From JANQMX01 sp965247175 (GTDB taxonomy: Bacteria; Pseudomonadota; Alphaproteobacteria; Kiloniellales; DSM-21159), in the NCBI GenBank assembly GCA_965247175.1, contig OZ252006.1, positions 2,046,001 through 2,110,000 of the forward strand: a stretch of 64,000 bases of DNA, written 5' to 3'. How positions within the stretch are numbered: position 1 is the first letter of the stretch; the number at the start of each line of letters is the position of its first letter. The translations under genes and the position numbers were made by a program. Shown here one piece after another: positions 35,600 through 44,141 of the stretch. The notes below the pieces were generated by a model. That model was not told the DNA's origin. It saw nothing but the letters and a program-made list of their open reading frames with translations, and did not search any database.

Positions 35600-37222
35600 A
35601 TGCTGCCGAAGGCGTCAAGCTATCCTGAGTTGATCGAGCGCTTCCGCTGGCAGGTGCCGGAGCGCTTCAACATCGGCGTGGCCGCGTGCGACCGCTGGGC
35701 CGACGGACGCGCGCGCCCGGCGATCATCTACCATCGTCCCGATGCAGCGCCGTTGCATGTCAGCTTCGATGAGCTGGCGCGTCAGTCGAACCGGCTGGCC
35801 AACGCGATGAGCGCTCTTGGCGTCGCGCGCGGCGACCGGGTAGGCATTCTGCTGCCGCAACGGCCGGAAACGGCGGTCGCCCACATCGCCGCCTACAAGA
35901 TAGGCGCCATCGCCATCCCGCTCTTCGTCCTCTTCGGCGAGGAGGCGCTGGAGTATCGCCTCGCAAACTCGGGCGCCCGTGCGCTCATCACCGACCGCAG
36001 CGGCGCCGAGAAGATCGCTGCCATTCGGGAGCGCCTGCCGGACCTGACCGAAGTCATTTGCGTCGACGGAGCCGCCGTAGGCGCCAGCGACTATGGCGCG
36101 GCCGTCGCCAACGCGTCGGATGCCTTCACGCCGGTCGACAGCCATGCCGACGACCCGGCGGTGATCATCTATACCTCGGGCACCACGGGGCCGCCCAAAG
36201 GCGCGCTCCATGCTCACCGGGTGCTGCTCGGCCACCTGCCCGGAGTCGAGATGCCGCAGGAGCTTTTTCCCCAGCCGGGCGATCTCTTCTGGACGCCAGC
36301 CGATTGGGCCTGGATAGGCGGCCTGCTCGACGTTCTGCTACCCAGCCTCTTCCACGGCGTGCCTGTGCTGGCGCACCGCATGGCCAAGTTCGATCCCGAG
36401 GAAGCCTTCCGACTGATGGCGCAGTACGAGGTCCGAAACGCCTTTCTGCCGCCCACCGCGCTCAAAATGCTGCGCGGTGTGGAGGCGCCGCGCCGGCGCT
36501 TCAACTATCGCCTGCGGTCGATCGGCAGCGGCGGTGAAACACTGGGCGCAGAGCTGCTGGATTGGGGCCGCAGCACCTTCGATCTCACGATCAATGAGTT
36601 CTATGGTCAGACCGAGTGCAATCTGATCGTCTCGAACTGCGCCGGCATCATGCCGGTCAGGGCCGGCAGCATGGGCCGTCCTGTGCCCGGACACAGCGTC
36701 GCGATCGTCGACGAGGACGGCCAGCCTCTGCCATCCGGTGAGGCAGGCACCATCGCCGTCAAGCGCCCCGACCCGGTGATGTTCCTGCAGTACTGGAACG
36801 ACCCGGAGGCAACAGACAGGAAGTTCGCCGGCGACTGGCTGCTGACCGGCGATCAGGGAATCATGGATGTAGACGGCTATCTGCGGTTCCAAGGTCGTGA
36901 CGACGACGTCATCACTTCGGGCGGCTACCGCATCGGCCCCGGCGAGGTCGAAGACTGTCTTCTGAAGCATCCCGCCGTGGCCATGGCTGCCGTGGTCGGT
37001 GTGCCCGACGCCTTGCGCACCGAGCGGGTGAAAGCCTTCATCGTCCTTGCCGAGGGGCAAGAGCCCTCGGACGACCTGGCGCGAGAGATCCAAGACCACG
37101 TAAAGACCCGCCTGGCGGCGCACGAATACCCGCGCGAGGTGGCTTTCATCGACGCCCTGCCGATGACGGCGACGGGCAAGATCATGCGCCGCGAGCTTCG
37201 ACAGCAAGCGACCGACGGGTAG
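35600..37222 (+). CDS. Acyl-CoA synthetase (AMP-forming)
   Basis: 540 residues of the ANL superfamily. The P-loop is IIYTSGTTGPPKGALHA, the A5-type motif is INEFYGQTECNL, and the hinge/A8 region is GRDDDVITSGGYRIGPGEVED. The acylation lysine is in MTATGKIMRRELR. It activates an acetate-like or medium-chain acid to the CoA ester via an acyl-adenylate; the short N-terminus favours a small substrate. It is divergent from the dienoyl-CoA reductase-like gene, convergent with the ProC-like gene, and may feed the neighbouring B12 protein if that is a mutase (inference). Confidence 0.9.
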   Translation: MLPKASSYPELIERFRWQVPERFNIGVAACDRWADGRARPAIIYHRPDAAPLHVSFDELARQSNRLANAMSALGVARGDRVGILLPQRPETAVAHIAAYKIGAIAIPLFVLFGEEALEYRLANSGARALITDRSGAEKIAAIRERLPDLTEVICVDGAAVGASDYGAAVANASDAFTPVDSHADDPAVIIYTSGTTGPPKGALHAHRVLLGHLPGVEMPQELFPQPGDLFWTPADWAWIGGLLDVLLPSLFHGVPVLAHRMAKFDPEEAFRLMAQYEVRNAFLPPTALKMLRGVEAPRRRFNYRLRSIGSGGETLGAELLDWGRSTFDLTINEFYGQTECNLIVSNCAGIMPVRAGSMGRPVPGHSVAIVDEDGQPLPSGEAGTIAVKRPDPVMFLQYWNDPEATDRKFAGDWLLTGDQGIMDVDGYLRFQGRDDDVITSGGYRIGPGEVEDCLLKHPAVAMAAVVGVPDALRTERVKAFIVLAEGQEPSDDLAREIQDHVKTRLAAHEYPREVAFIDALPMTATGKIMRRELRQQATDG

Positions 37223-37227
37223 CGCTC

Positions 37228-37992
37228 TCACGCCTCCCGGATGGCGCGATGAATGACGCGGCAGGCCTCGGCCCAGGCGGTCAGGGCCTCGCGGTGCTGC
37301 AGGTGATCGAGACCGAGCTTGGTGAAGCTGCCCTCCGTCGCAATGGCGGCCGTGGTCTCGTCGAGCGGCTCCCGGTGGTGGTCCCTGGCCATGGTGGCTG
37401 CGGCGCGGGTCGCCTGACTGGCCAGCAACCGGGCGCTGTCCGGGTCCAATCCAGCCTCCGCCATCACCGCCTCCGCCTGCTCCATCAAGGCGTAGAGGCA
37501 TCCATAGTAGCAATGCGCAATGTTGGCCGCATCGAAGAGGGTCTCGTCCGGCACGGCCACCACGGGCCCGAGCGGTTCGAAGAGCCCACGGGTCAGCGCG
37601 TCCTCGGGATAGAGCGTGGTCGGGCTCTCGCCGACGGCCGCGGCGATGATCGGCATGACGCGCGTGACCTTTGCCTGCGGCGCCGCCGCTTGCACCTCTG
37701 CCAACGGCAAGCCGGCCACCGCCGAGATCAAGCTCTGCCCCGGCCGCCAAGTAAGGTCGCGCACTACCTCCAACGCGTGCCAGGGCCGCACCGAAAGCAG
37801 CACCGCCTCGCTTCGATCGACCAAAGCCTGATTGTCGGCTGCGATCGATAGCCCGAAGCGCTTTGACAGAGCCTCAGCCTTCTCCGCATTGCGCGGCGAC
37901 AGGAGAAGCTCGGGAGGCTCCGCGCTGCGCATCCAGCCGGCCACAAGATGCTCCGAAAGATGTCCGATGCCGAGAATGCCGAGAGTGGTCAT
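37228..37992 (-). CDS. Divergent pyrroline-5-carboxylate reductase-like protein
   Basis: 254 residues: NAD(P)-binding Rossmann domain (TLGILGIGHLSEHLVAGWMRS) and a ProC-type dimerisation domain (FDAANIAHCYYGCLYALMEQAEAVMAEAGLD region). The RAMPNTPA motif is altered to RVMPIIAAAVGESP, so substrate recognition differs from true ProC. The ATG overlaps the stop of the B12 fusion gene by 4 bp, so they are co-expressed. A role in reducing an imine or cyclic product of the B12 reaction is conceivable but unproven. Confidence 0.75.
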   Translation of the reverse strand: MTTLGILGIGHLSEHLVAGWMRSAEPPELLLSPRNAEKAEALSKRFGLSIAADNQALVDRSEAVLLSVRPWHALEVVRDLTWRPGQSLISAVAGLPLAEVQAAAPQAKVTRVMPIIAAAVGESPTTLYPEDALTRGLFEPLGPVVAVPDETLFDAANIAHCYYGCLYALMEQAEAVMAEAGLDPDSARLLASQATRAAATMARDHHREPLDETTAAIATEGSFTKLGLDHLQHREALTAWAEACRVIHRAIREA

Positions 37993-39767
37993 GAACGCGA
38001 GCGCTCCTCCTTGATCACATGCTGAAGAAGCGCCGGCAAAAGCGCCTCCATGTCGCGGCAGACGATGGCACCGGCAGCGGCCAACTCGTCGCCGACATCC
38101 ACCGGCAGGCTGCTGTTCGACGCATCGGGAATCTGGTTGAGCCGTCCGCCGATCAGGATCGGAATCTCGTGGCCCTGCGCCGCCAACTCCGCCTTCACAT
38201 CCTGCAGATAGTTGAGCGCCACGCCGTTATAGGTGCTGATCGCCAGCGCATCGGCCCTTTGTGCCACGGCAGCGGCAACCAGCACGTCCGGGTCCACCGA
38301 GACGCCGCCCTCCAGCGGCGCAGCGCCCAGCCGCCGCAGGACTTCCTCGAGCAGGAGCTTACCATGCTCGTGCACGTCCGAGGTGGCGACACAGACCCGC
38401 AAACCCGCCGCTGAGACCGCGGCAATCTGAGGCGCAGCCCAACGATCCATGCAGGCATCAGCCATCGACGCGAGCTCTTCGATCACCGGAGCTTCGACCC
38501 TTGGCCGGCGCCCCCGGAGAGCATCCGCATCCGGTTGGCCGGGACCGAAGAGCGCTTCCAATCTGCGTGGACCGAGCCGCCGTAGGGCCAGCAAGAGCTC
38601 CATGGGGTCGGAGAGCGTGATGCCAGCCTCTTCCAGCCCTGCAAAGACCCGCTGCTTGAAGAGCTGCCCCCCTTCGATGAGCCGGTCGGCCAGCTGCTCC
38701 ACCGCTAGCCAGTCGATCAAGGCCGCATGTCCGTCGGCCTGCTCGAGCAGACGAACGGCGTAGAGTTGGGCGGCGATGACCTCGTCGATATCGGGGATTC
38801 GTTCGTTCTCGCTGACCGGGACGGGATTGAGCGCGTGGCCGCTCGGCCAGCGACCCTGCCCCAAAGCGTCGATCAGCAGATAGCTGCCCAAGCTCGCATA
38901 GTTCTCGGCCGGCCCGCCGCGATAGCTGGTGGTGTTGCCATAGACCATGGTGCCGGGCGTGTCCTCGACCTTGGCCAGAGCGCATTGAAAGGCGGCCCGC
39001 GTGAGCGGCTCCGAAAAGTGATGGCCGAAGCAATGGCTGACCCGCGCGCCGATCAGCCGGTCGATGATGTGCTGCTCGATCAGCACGGCGCCGAGCACAC
39101 AGGAGAGATCGGTGAAGAGCGCCGCAAAGCCGTCGTCGAGATTGGAGTGCACCAGGACTTCGACAGGCTGGGCCGCGATCAGGCCGAGCGCCCGCAGGGT
39201 GGCTTCGGTGCCGGCGACCTCGTCGTCCCAGCCCGGCAGGCGGAACGTGAAGTACTGACCGAGGTTACCGATCGCCGTGGCGCCGGCTGCGAGCGCGGCC
39301 TGCGTGTTCTCCAACGCAGCGGGAAAGCCGAGCACGAAGTCGCCGAAGTGTGGCGCGACTGGCGCGGCTTGGCTGAGCGCCGCGAAATCTTCGGGCGCCT
39401 CCAGGATCAAGCCGGTGCCGCGAGCCCGCCCCTGTCTTGATGCGCGCGGAAAACCCATCGACCAGTCGAGACAGATACCGTAGCGCGACACCGCCCGCCC
39501 TCGCCGCGCCGTCGCTTCATGGATACGCGCGGCGGCCTCGCGCGTCTTGGCCTTGTCGCGGTAGCCGATCTGGGCGTGCAGCATGGCCTCGCCCGCCGCA
39601 GCCTGCCGGCGTTTGTAGTCGGCTTCGCTGGCCACACCCTGCTCGGACAGGAAGGCGCTGGTGCCAAGGGTCCAATCGCGGGCTAGCGCACGCCCCTCTG
39701 AGATCAGCTCGGCGCCGGGGCGAAGGTCTGATTCAGTGAGAAGATCGTCGCGGGAAAGACTGCTCAT
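37989..39767 (-). CDS. B12-binding fusion protein, TIM-barrel-like mutase or methyltransferase
   Basis: 592 residues from the ATG at 39767 (a TTG at 39806 is possible). The C-terminal 130 residues are a Rossmann B12 domain with DxHxxG at 464-469 (DVHEHG, His466 the cobalt ligand), LAISTYNGVALNYL and ILIGGRLNQI. Residues about 100-430 form an unidentified domain with GDFVLGFPAALENTQAALAAG, VLVHSNLDDGFAALF, CFGHHFSEPL and NTTSYRGGPAENYASLG. This is like the catalytic-plus-B12 fusions of mutases such as glutamate mutase, but I cannot assign the reaction. It is coupled to a ProC-like gene and near an acyl-CoA synthetase. Confidence 0.7.
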   Translation of the reverse strand: MSSLSRDDLLTESDLRPGAELISEGRALARDWTLGTSAFLSEQGVASEADYKRRQAAAGEAMLHAQIGYRDKAKTREAAARIHEATARRGRAVSRYGICLDWSMGFPRASRQGRARGTGLILEAPEDFAALSQAAPVAPHFGDFVLGFPAALENTQAALAAGATAIGNLGQYFTFRLPGWDDEVAGTEATLRALGLIAAQPVEVLVHSNLDDGFAALFTDLSCVLGAVLIEQHIIDRLIGARVSHCFGHHFSEPLTRAAFQCALAKVEDTPGTMVYGNTTSYRGGPAENYASLGSYLLIDALGQGRWPSGHALNPVPVSENERIPDIDEVIAAQLYAVRLLEQADGHAALIDWLAVEQLADRLIEGGQLFKQRVFAGLEEAGITLSDPMELLLALRRLGPRRLEALFGPGQPDADALRGRRPRVEAPVIEELASMADACMDRWAAPQIAAVSAAGLRVCVATSDVHEHGKLLLEEVLRRLGAAPLEGGVSVDPDVLVAAAVAQRADALAISTYNGVALNYLQDVKAELAAQGHEIPILIGGRLNQIPDASNSSLPVDVGDELAAAGAIVCRDMEALLPALLQHVIKEERSRS

Positions 39768-39828
39768 GAGGGTTGAGATGCTGCCCGCAGCAGCGGCGAT
39801 TGACAATCGCTCGGCAGACCAGGGTGGC

Positions 39829-41112
39829 TCAGCGCCAGGCGGCCCGTGGATTGTTCAGCGCCTTGGGTCCCATCGCGAGACAATAGATGCGCTCCTCACG
39901 CAGACGGCGGCAGATGCTTGCCGACTCGCGCGGCGGCAGGCCGGTCAGCAAGGCCGTGAAGCGACGAAAGCCGCCACGCCGGCTGCTCAGGATCGTGCCT
40001 TGCGTCTGCCGCTGCGCCGCAGGCAGCAAGTCCAAGCTCCTCCGCATCACGCTCTCGGCGCGCTGCCGCTCGGTAAAGGTGCCGAGCAGAACGCCCCAGC
40101 CGCGAAAGCGCTGGGTGGCGCTGGCCGTGCGAACGCCCGAGCTGCCGCAGGAGGGCGCAGAGAGGATCTCGGGCGGCTCACCTTCCCCCCGCGCCGCGTT
40201 TTGCACGAAGCCGACCTTGCGCAGCCTGGGCTCGACGCGGCCGCCACGGAAGCCCGCCTGCAGCAGGCGAATGGCCTTCAGGTTTCGTGCGGCCTTGGTC
40301 CGCGCGCCAAGCACCACGGCGATCAAGGTCCGCCCATTGCGCTCAGCCGCAGCGACGATGTTGTAGCCGGACCAGCAGGTGAAGCCGGTCTTGAGCCCCA
40401 GGGCACCGGGAAAGCTGCCGAGCAGGGCGTTCGTCGTGCTCAAACGCCGCTTCCCGATGCGGACCTCGGTGCTGGAGAAAAGCGACTGCCGTTCCGTGAA
40501 TCGCTTCAGCACCGCAGCCGCCAGGATGGCCATGTCTCTTGCCGTGGTGACGTTGTCGCGGTGCGGCAGTCCGGAGGCGTTGCCGAAACGGGTCCCAGTC
40601 ATTCCCAGACGGCGTGCCTTGTCCGTCATCCGCGCCGCGAAGACGGCCTCGTCGGCGGTCAAAGCCTCGGCCACCACTACGGCGGCGTCGTTGGAGGAGG
40701 CGACGACCGAGGCCGCCAACGCCTCGCCGAACGGCACCGTCTGGCCGCTCCGCAGCCCCGCCTTGGTCGGCGGTTGGGCGGCGGCGTGGCGCGAGACCTC
40801 GACCTGTTGGGTTTCGGAGATCAGACCGGCGTCCAGGGCTTCCAGCGCCATATAGGCGCTCATCAGCTTGACCAGGGAAGCGGTGTAGCGTGGCGAGCCG
40901 GCATCCTGCGAGTCCAGCACCGTCTCGGTCTCGGCATCGATCAGAATGTAGGCCAGATGCTGCTCGGAGGCCCGAGACGGGCCCGTGAGGCTCGCCAGAA
41001 GGCAAAGCGATAGCGCCAGGACCGGCGCAAATCTGAACCTGCGCCCGAGACCCCAAGGTTTGCCGTATCCCCGACGGCTTGCAACTTTCCGGGACTGCTC
41101 AGCCCAGATCAC
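39829..41112 (-). CDS. D-alanyl-D-alanine carboxypeptidase with C-terminal SPOR-like domain
   Basis: 427 residues, penicillin-binding protein 5/6 type. A signal peptide (ALSLCLLASLTGPSRA, cleaved before SEQ) exports it to the periplasm. Active-site motifs: SxxK in TASLVKLM, SxN in SSNDAA, KTG in LKTGFTCWSGYN. The last ~80 residues (GWGVLLGTFTERQRAES...) look like a SPOR domain binding septal peptidoglycan. It trims stem peptides. The GTG start has GGAG 8 bp upstream. It lies between the B12 gene and chpT. Confidence 0.9.
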   Translation of the reverse strand: MIWAEQSRKVASRRGYGKPWGLGRRFRFAPVLALSLCLLASLTGPSRASEQHLAYILIDAETETVLDSQDAGSPRYTASLVKLMSAYMALEALDAGLISETQQVEVSRHAAAQPPTKAGLRSGQTVPFGEALAASVVASSNDAAVVVAEALTADEAVFAARMTDKARRLGMTGTRFGNASGLPHRDNVTTARDMAILAAAVLKRFTERQSLFSSTEVRIGKRRLSTTNALLGSFPGALGLKTGFTCWSGYNIVAAAERNGRTLIAVVLGARTKAARNLKAIRLLQAGFRGGRVEPRLRKVGFVQNAARGEGEPPEILSAPSCGSSGVRTASATQRFRGWGVLLGTFTERQRAESVMRRSLDLLPAAQRQTQGTILSSRRGGFRRFTALLTGLPPRESASICRRLREERIYCLAMGPKALNNPRAAWR

Positions 41113-41244
41113 AACCCCAACTCCGCGACCAGCGCAAAGGCGGCATTATAGCCGCGAAACGTTGCCCCTTTGTGAGAGCATTTGTCGCTATAGTGCCTGA
41201 AAAAGGGCTGTAATTCCAGCCGCTGCGCGGATTGGCGCCGCTGG

Positions 41245-41880
41245 TCAGAGAGGTAGGCTGGCCGCCAGATCAATCTGTCCGCTGCCGTTGGACCGAACTT
41301 GGAGATCACCATTGCGGACGCGCGCCATAAGGCGGGTAAAATAGGCGTGGACCACGCGTGGGCTCATCTCCGCGACATCGACGTCATCGGCCAGTCCCTG
41401 CTGGGCCTCCTCGCGCAGGCGCACGCCTTCTCCCTCCGCGGTGAGCTTGATCTCAAAACCGCTGCCAGACGGCGCCAAAGAGACGATCAAGCGGCCCCCT
41501 CGCATCAGGCATTCCGCGCCCAAGGCAACCATGTTGAGCAGGACCTTGACGCAGCCGTCGGGAAGCATCGCGGGTACGCTCTGCGGCCACACCATCTCGA
41601 CCTTGTGGGCCTTGGCGAAGCCGTTGCAGAGGTTGGTGAGCGTTTCCCAGTCGGCGCCTTGGGACCCGGCAGCGCCGTAGGCAAGGCGGTAGAATTGCAG
41701 AAGGTCGGCGGCCTGACCTGCACTGCGCATCGCAAGGGCCATGGCATCCGCGCTCATGCCCTCGTCATCCTCTGCCAGAAACTCCAAACCGTTGTTGACA
41801 GCGCCCACCGGACCTACGAGATCGTGGCAAAGACGGGAGATCAAAAGCTCGGCAATACGGGGGTCAATGGTGACGCTCAT
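41245..41880 (-). CDS. chpT: Histidine phosphotransferase ChpT
   Basis: 211 residues. ChpT passes phosphate from the kinase CckA to the cell-cycle regulators CtrA and CpdR in alphaproteobacteria. The dimerising helix holds the phosphorylated histidine H19 in LISRLCHDLVGPVGAVNNGLEF, followed by a degenerate HATPase-like domain. The family is restricted to alphaproteobacteria, supporting the lineage. It is divergent from the DUF3553 gene, the standard neighbour in this class as I recall. Confidence 0.92.
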   Translation of the reverse strand: MSVTIDPRIAELLISRLCHDLVGPVGAVNNGLEFLAEDDEGMSADAMALAMRSAGQAADLLQFYRLAYGAAGSQGADWETLTNLCNGFAKAHKVEMVWPQSVPAMLPDGCVKVLLNMVALGAECLMRGGRLIVSLAPSGSGFEIKLTAEGEGVRLREEAQQGLADDVDVAEMSPRVVHAYFTRLMARVRNGDLQVRSNGSGQIDLAASLPL

Positions 41881-42037
41881 GCTTTCCGTTCTCTTTTGGT
41901 CTGTTTTTGAGGCCAGCCGGTGGATGGAACAGCTGCGAAGAAGTCGCTCAGGCCCGTTTCATAGTCGCTTGGGATGTTCACTTTTCCGTAGCTCCGGCAC
42001 TACAGTCCAGGCCGAAAAACCGACCTAGCGGTAAGAC

Positions 42038-42247
42038 ATGCAGAATTTCTTAACCGATCAAGACTTGGTTCCTGGTAGCTTCGTGCGCCATCCAGGCCAG
42101 CCTGATTGGGGGCGAGGCCAGGTGCAGTCGGTCGTGGGCAGCCGCGTGACGATCAACTTCGAACATGCGGGGAAGCTGTTGATTGATACCTCCGTCGTCG
42201 AGCTGGAGCGCGTCTCTGGCGATAGCGAACTCGAGAATAACAACTAA
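42038..42247 (+). CDS. DUF3553 domain-containing protein
   Basis: 69 residues, small beta-barrel-like (SH3-type) protein: VPGSFVRHPGQPDWGRGQVQS and RVTINFEHAGKLLI with a conserved aromatic pattern. The family resembles domains at the ends of UvrD/Rep helicases that bind protein partners, but no function is proven for the stand-alone protein. It is divergent from chpT with 157 bp between. Confidence 0.85.
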   Translation: MQNFLTDQDLVPGSFVRHPGQPDWGRGQVQSVVGSRVTINFEHAGKLLIDTSVVELERVSGDSELENNN

Positions 42248-42279
42248 CCCGGTCGCGGCCAGGTGACAGAGGAGAAAGT

Positions 42280-43995
42280 GTGACAATGCCAGAGGGAAGC
42301 GGGCGGCCCTTGGAGCGCCAAATCCATCCGGGCTCGGGACGCCGCAAGGCTCCCGTCACACCCAAGGGCCGACAACTCGACCCTGAGGCCCATGAGGAGG
42401 TCTTCGCGTTGCTGGGCGATCAGCCGCGACGGGCGGATCTGCTGATCGAGCATCTGCATCGTATCCAAGATCACTTCGGCCACCTCGCCGAGCGGCATCT
42501 GCGCGCTCTGGCTGAAGAGATGCGCCTGCCCATGGCGGCCGTTTATGAAACCGCGTCCTTCTACGCCCATTTCGACATTGTGCTGGACGGTGAGACCCCG
42601 CCCCCGCCGCTCACTATCCGGGTTTGCGACTCCCTGACCTGCGAGATGATGGGCGCACAGGAGATTCTTGCGGCTCTGCCGCCGGAAGTCGGCGACCAAG
42701 TCCGCGTCGTCCGTGCCCCCTGCATGGGGCGCTGCGACCGCGCGCCGGTTGCCGAGGTCGGCCATCGCCATGTGGATCATGCCTCGGTCGCCCGCCTGGC
42801 AGAGGCGGCCCGCAACAAGGCGACGAAGCCAGACATGCCGGCCTACCGGGACCTCGAGGCTTACCGCGCCGACGGTGGCTACGCACTGCTGGAGGCCTGC
42901 CTGAAAGGCGACCACAGTGCTGAAGGGCTGATCGAGATCCTCTCCGACGCGGGGCTGCGGGGGCTTGGCGGCGCCGGCTTTCCCGCCGGGCGCAAGTGGA
43001 GCATCGTACGCGGCTTCGCCGGCCCGCGGCTGATGACGGTGAATGGTGACGAGGGAGAGCCCGGCACCTTCAAGGACAGGCATTATCTGGAAAGCGACCC
43101 GCACCGTTTTCTCGAAGGCGCCCTGATTGCCGCCTGGGCGGTGGGCTGCGAGCGCTGTTACATCTATATGCGCGACGAATACCCCGCCGTGCTGGAAATC
43201 CTGCGGCACGAGATCGCCAAGCTCAACGCCAGCCCCTTGGCGGCGCATTGCCCGCTTGAGCTGAGGCGAGGCGCCGGCGCCTACATCTGCGGCGAAGAGT
43301 CAGCCATGATCGAGTCGATCGAGGGCAAGCGAGGCCTGCCCCGCCACCGCCCGCCCTACATCGCCGAAGTCGGACTGTTCGGCCGCCCGACCCTCAATCA
43401 CAACGTCGAGACGCTCTATTGGGTGCGGGACATTGTCGAGCAAGGCGCGGAGTGGTTTGCCAGCCAGGGCCGGCACGGCGGCAAGGGCCTTCGGAGCTAT
43501 TCGGTGTCCGGCCGGGTGAAGGAGCCAGGCGTCAAGCTGGCGCCCGCCGGCATCACCGTGACGGAGCTGATCGACGAGTTCTGCGGCGGCATGGCCGAGG
43601 GCCATCGCTTTCATGCCTACCTGCCGGGCGGCGCCTCGGGCGGGATCCTGCCGGCTGGCATGGGTGATCTGCCGCTCGACTTCGGCCAGTTGGAAAAGCA
43701 CGGCTGCCTCGTCGGCTCCCACGCCGTGGTCATTCTCTCCGATCAAGACGATGTGAAGGCGGCGGCGCTCAATCTCATGCGGTTCTTCGAGGACGAGTCC
43801 TGCGGCCAGTGCACCCCCTGCCGCAACGGCAGCGAAAAGGCAGTCAAGCTGATGAGCGAAGAGACCTGGGATGTCTCTCTGCTCAAGGAACTTTCGCAAG
43901 TCATGCGCGACGCATCGATCTGCGGCCTCGGACAGGCGGCTCCCAATCCGCTCGACAGCGTCCTCAAGTTCTTTCCCGAGAGCCTGGAACGATGA
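42280..43995 (+). CDS. fdsB: NAD-dependent formate dehydrogenase, fused gamma/beta subunit (NuoE-NuoF type)
   Basis: 571 residues. The N-terminal ~160 are a NuoE-type thioredoxin-like [2Fe-2S] domain with cysteines in CDSLTC and CMGRC. The rest is NuoF-like: FMN/NADH site LGGAGFPAGRKWSIVRGF and VNGDEGEPGTFKDRH, GAGAYICGEESAMIESIEG, then the [4Fe-4S] motif ESCGQCTPCRNGSEK and a distal Cys in ICGLG. It transfers formate electrons to NAD+. FdsG and FdsB, usually separate, are one chain here. GTG 42280 (5 bp after GAGGAG) and ATG 42286 are both possible starts. It forms the plus-strand unit with the large subunit at 44134. Confidence 0.92.
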   Translation: MTMPEGSGRPLERQIHPGSGRRKAPVTPKGRQLDPEAHEEVFALLGDQPRRADLLIEHLHRIQDHFGHLAERHLRALAEEMRLPMAAVYETASFYAHFDIVLDGETPPPPLTIRVCDSLTCEMMGAQEILAALPPEVGDQVRVVRAPCMGRCDRAPVAEVGHRHVDHASVARLAEAARNKATKPDMPAYRDLEAYRADGGYALLEACLKGDHSAEGLIEILSDAGLRGLGGAGFPAGRKWSIVRGFAGPRLMTVNGDEGEPGTFKDRHYLESDPHRFLEGALIAAWAVGCERCYIYMRDEYPAVLEILRHEIAKLNASPLAAHCPLELRRGAGAYICGEESAMIESIEGKRGLPRHRPPYIAEVGLFGRPTLNHNVETLYWVRDIVEQGAEWFASQGRHGGKGLRSYSVSGRVKEPGVKLAPAGITVTELIDEFCGGMAEGHRFHAYLPGGASGGILPAGMGDLPLDFGQLEKHGCLVGSHAVVILSDQDDVKAAALNLMRFFEDESCGQCTPCRNGSEKAVKLMSEETWDVSLLKELSQVMRDASICGLGQAAPNPLDSVLKFFPESLER

Positions 43996-44141
43996 ACGGC
44001 ATACGGCGCTCGACACACGCGTATGGGCTGGTGCCCACGCCGTCGCATTCCCACGTCAAGTTTGCAGGAAGCGAAGTCGGTTGCCTTATGAAGGGGGCGC
44101 TGCGGCGCCCGGTGAAGGAAGGAAAGCAAGGCGATGCCTGA
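43992..44141 (+). CDS. Possible 49-residue ORF between formate dehydrogenase subunit genes
   Basis: ATG 43992 overlaps the fdsB stop (ATGA) and the TGA at 44139-44141 lies inside the start of the large-subunit gene (ATG 44134). Both overlaps suit translational coupling. The basic peptide (start MNGIRRSTHAYGLVPTP, end KEGKQGDA) has no recognised family. A GGGCGC-TGCG-GCGCCC hairpin (44095-44110) lies within it, before the large subunit's AAGGAAGGA ribosome sites, so the region may instead control translation of the large subunit. Confidence 0.3.
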   Translation: MNGIRRSTHAYGLVPTPSHSHVKFAGSEVGCLMKGALRRPVKEGKQGDA

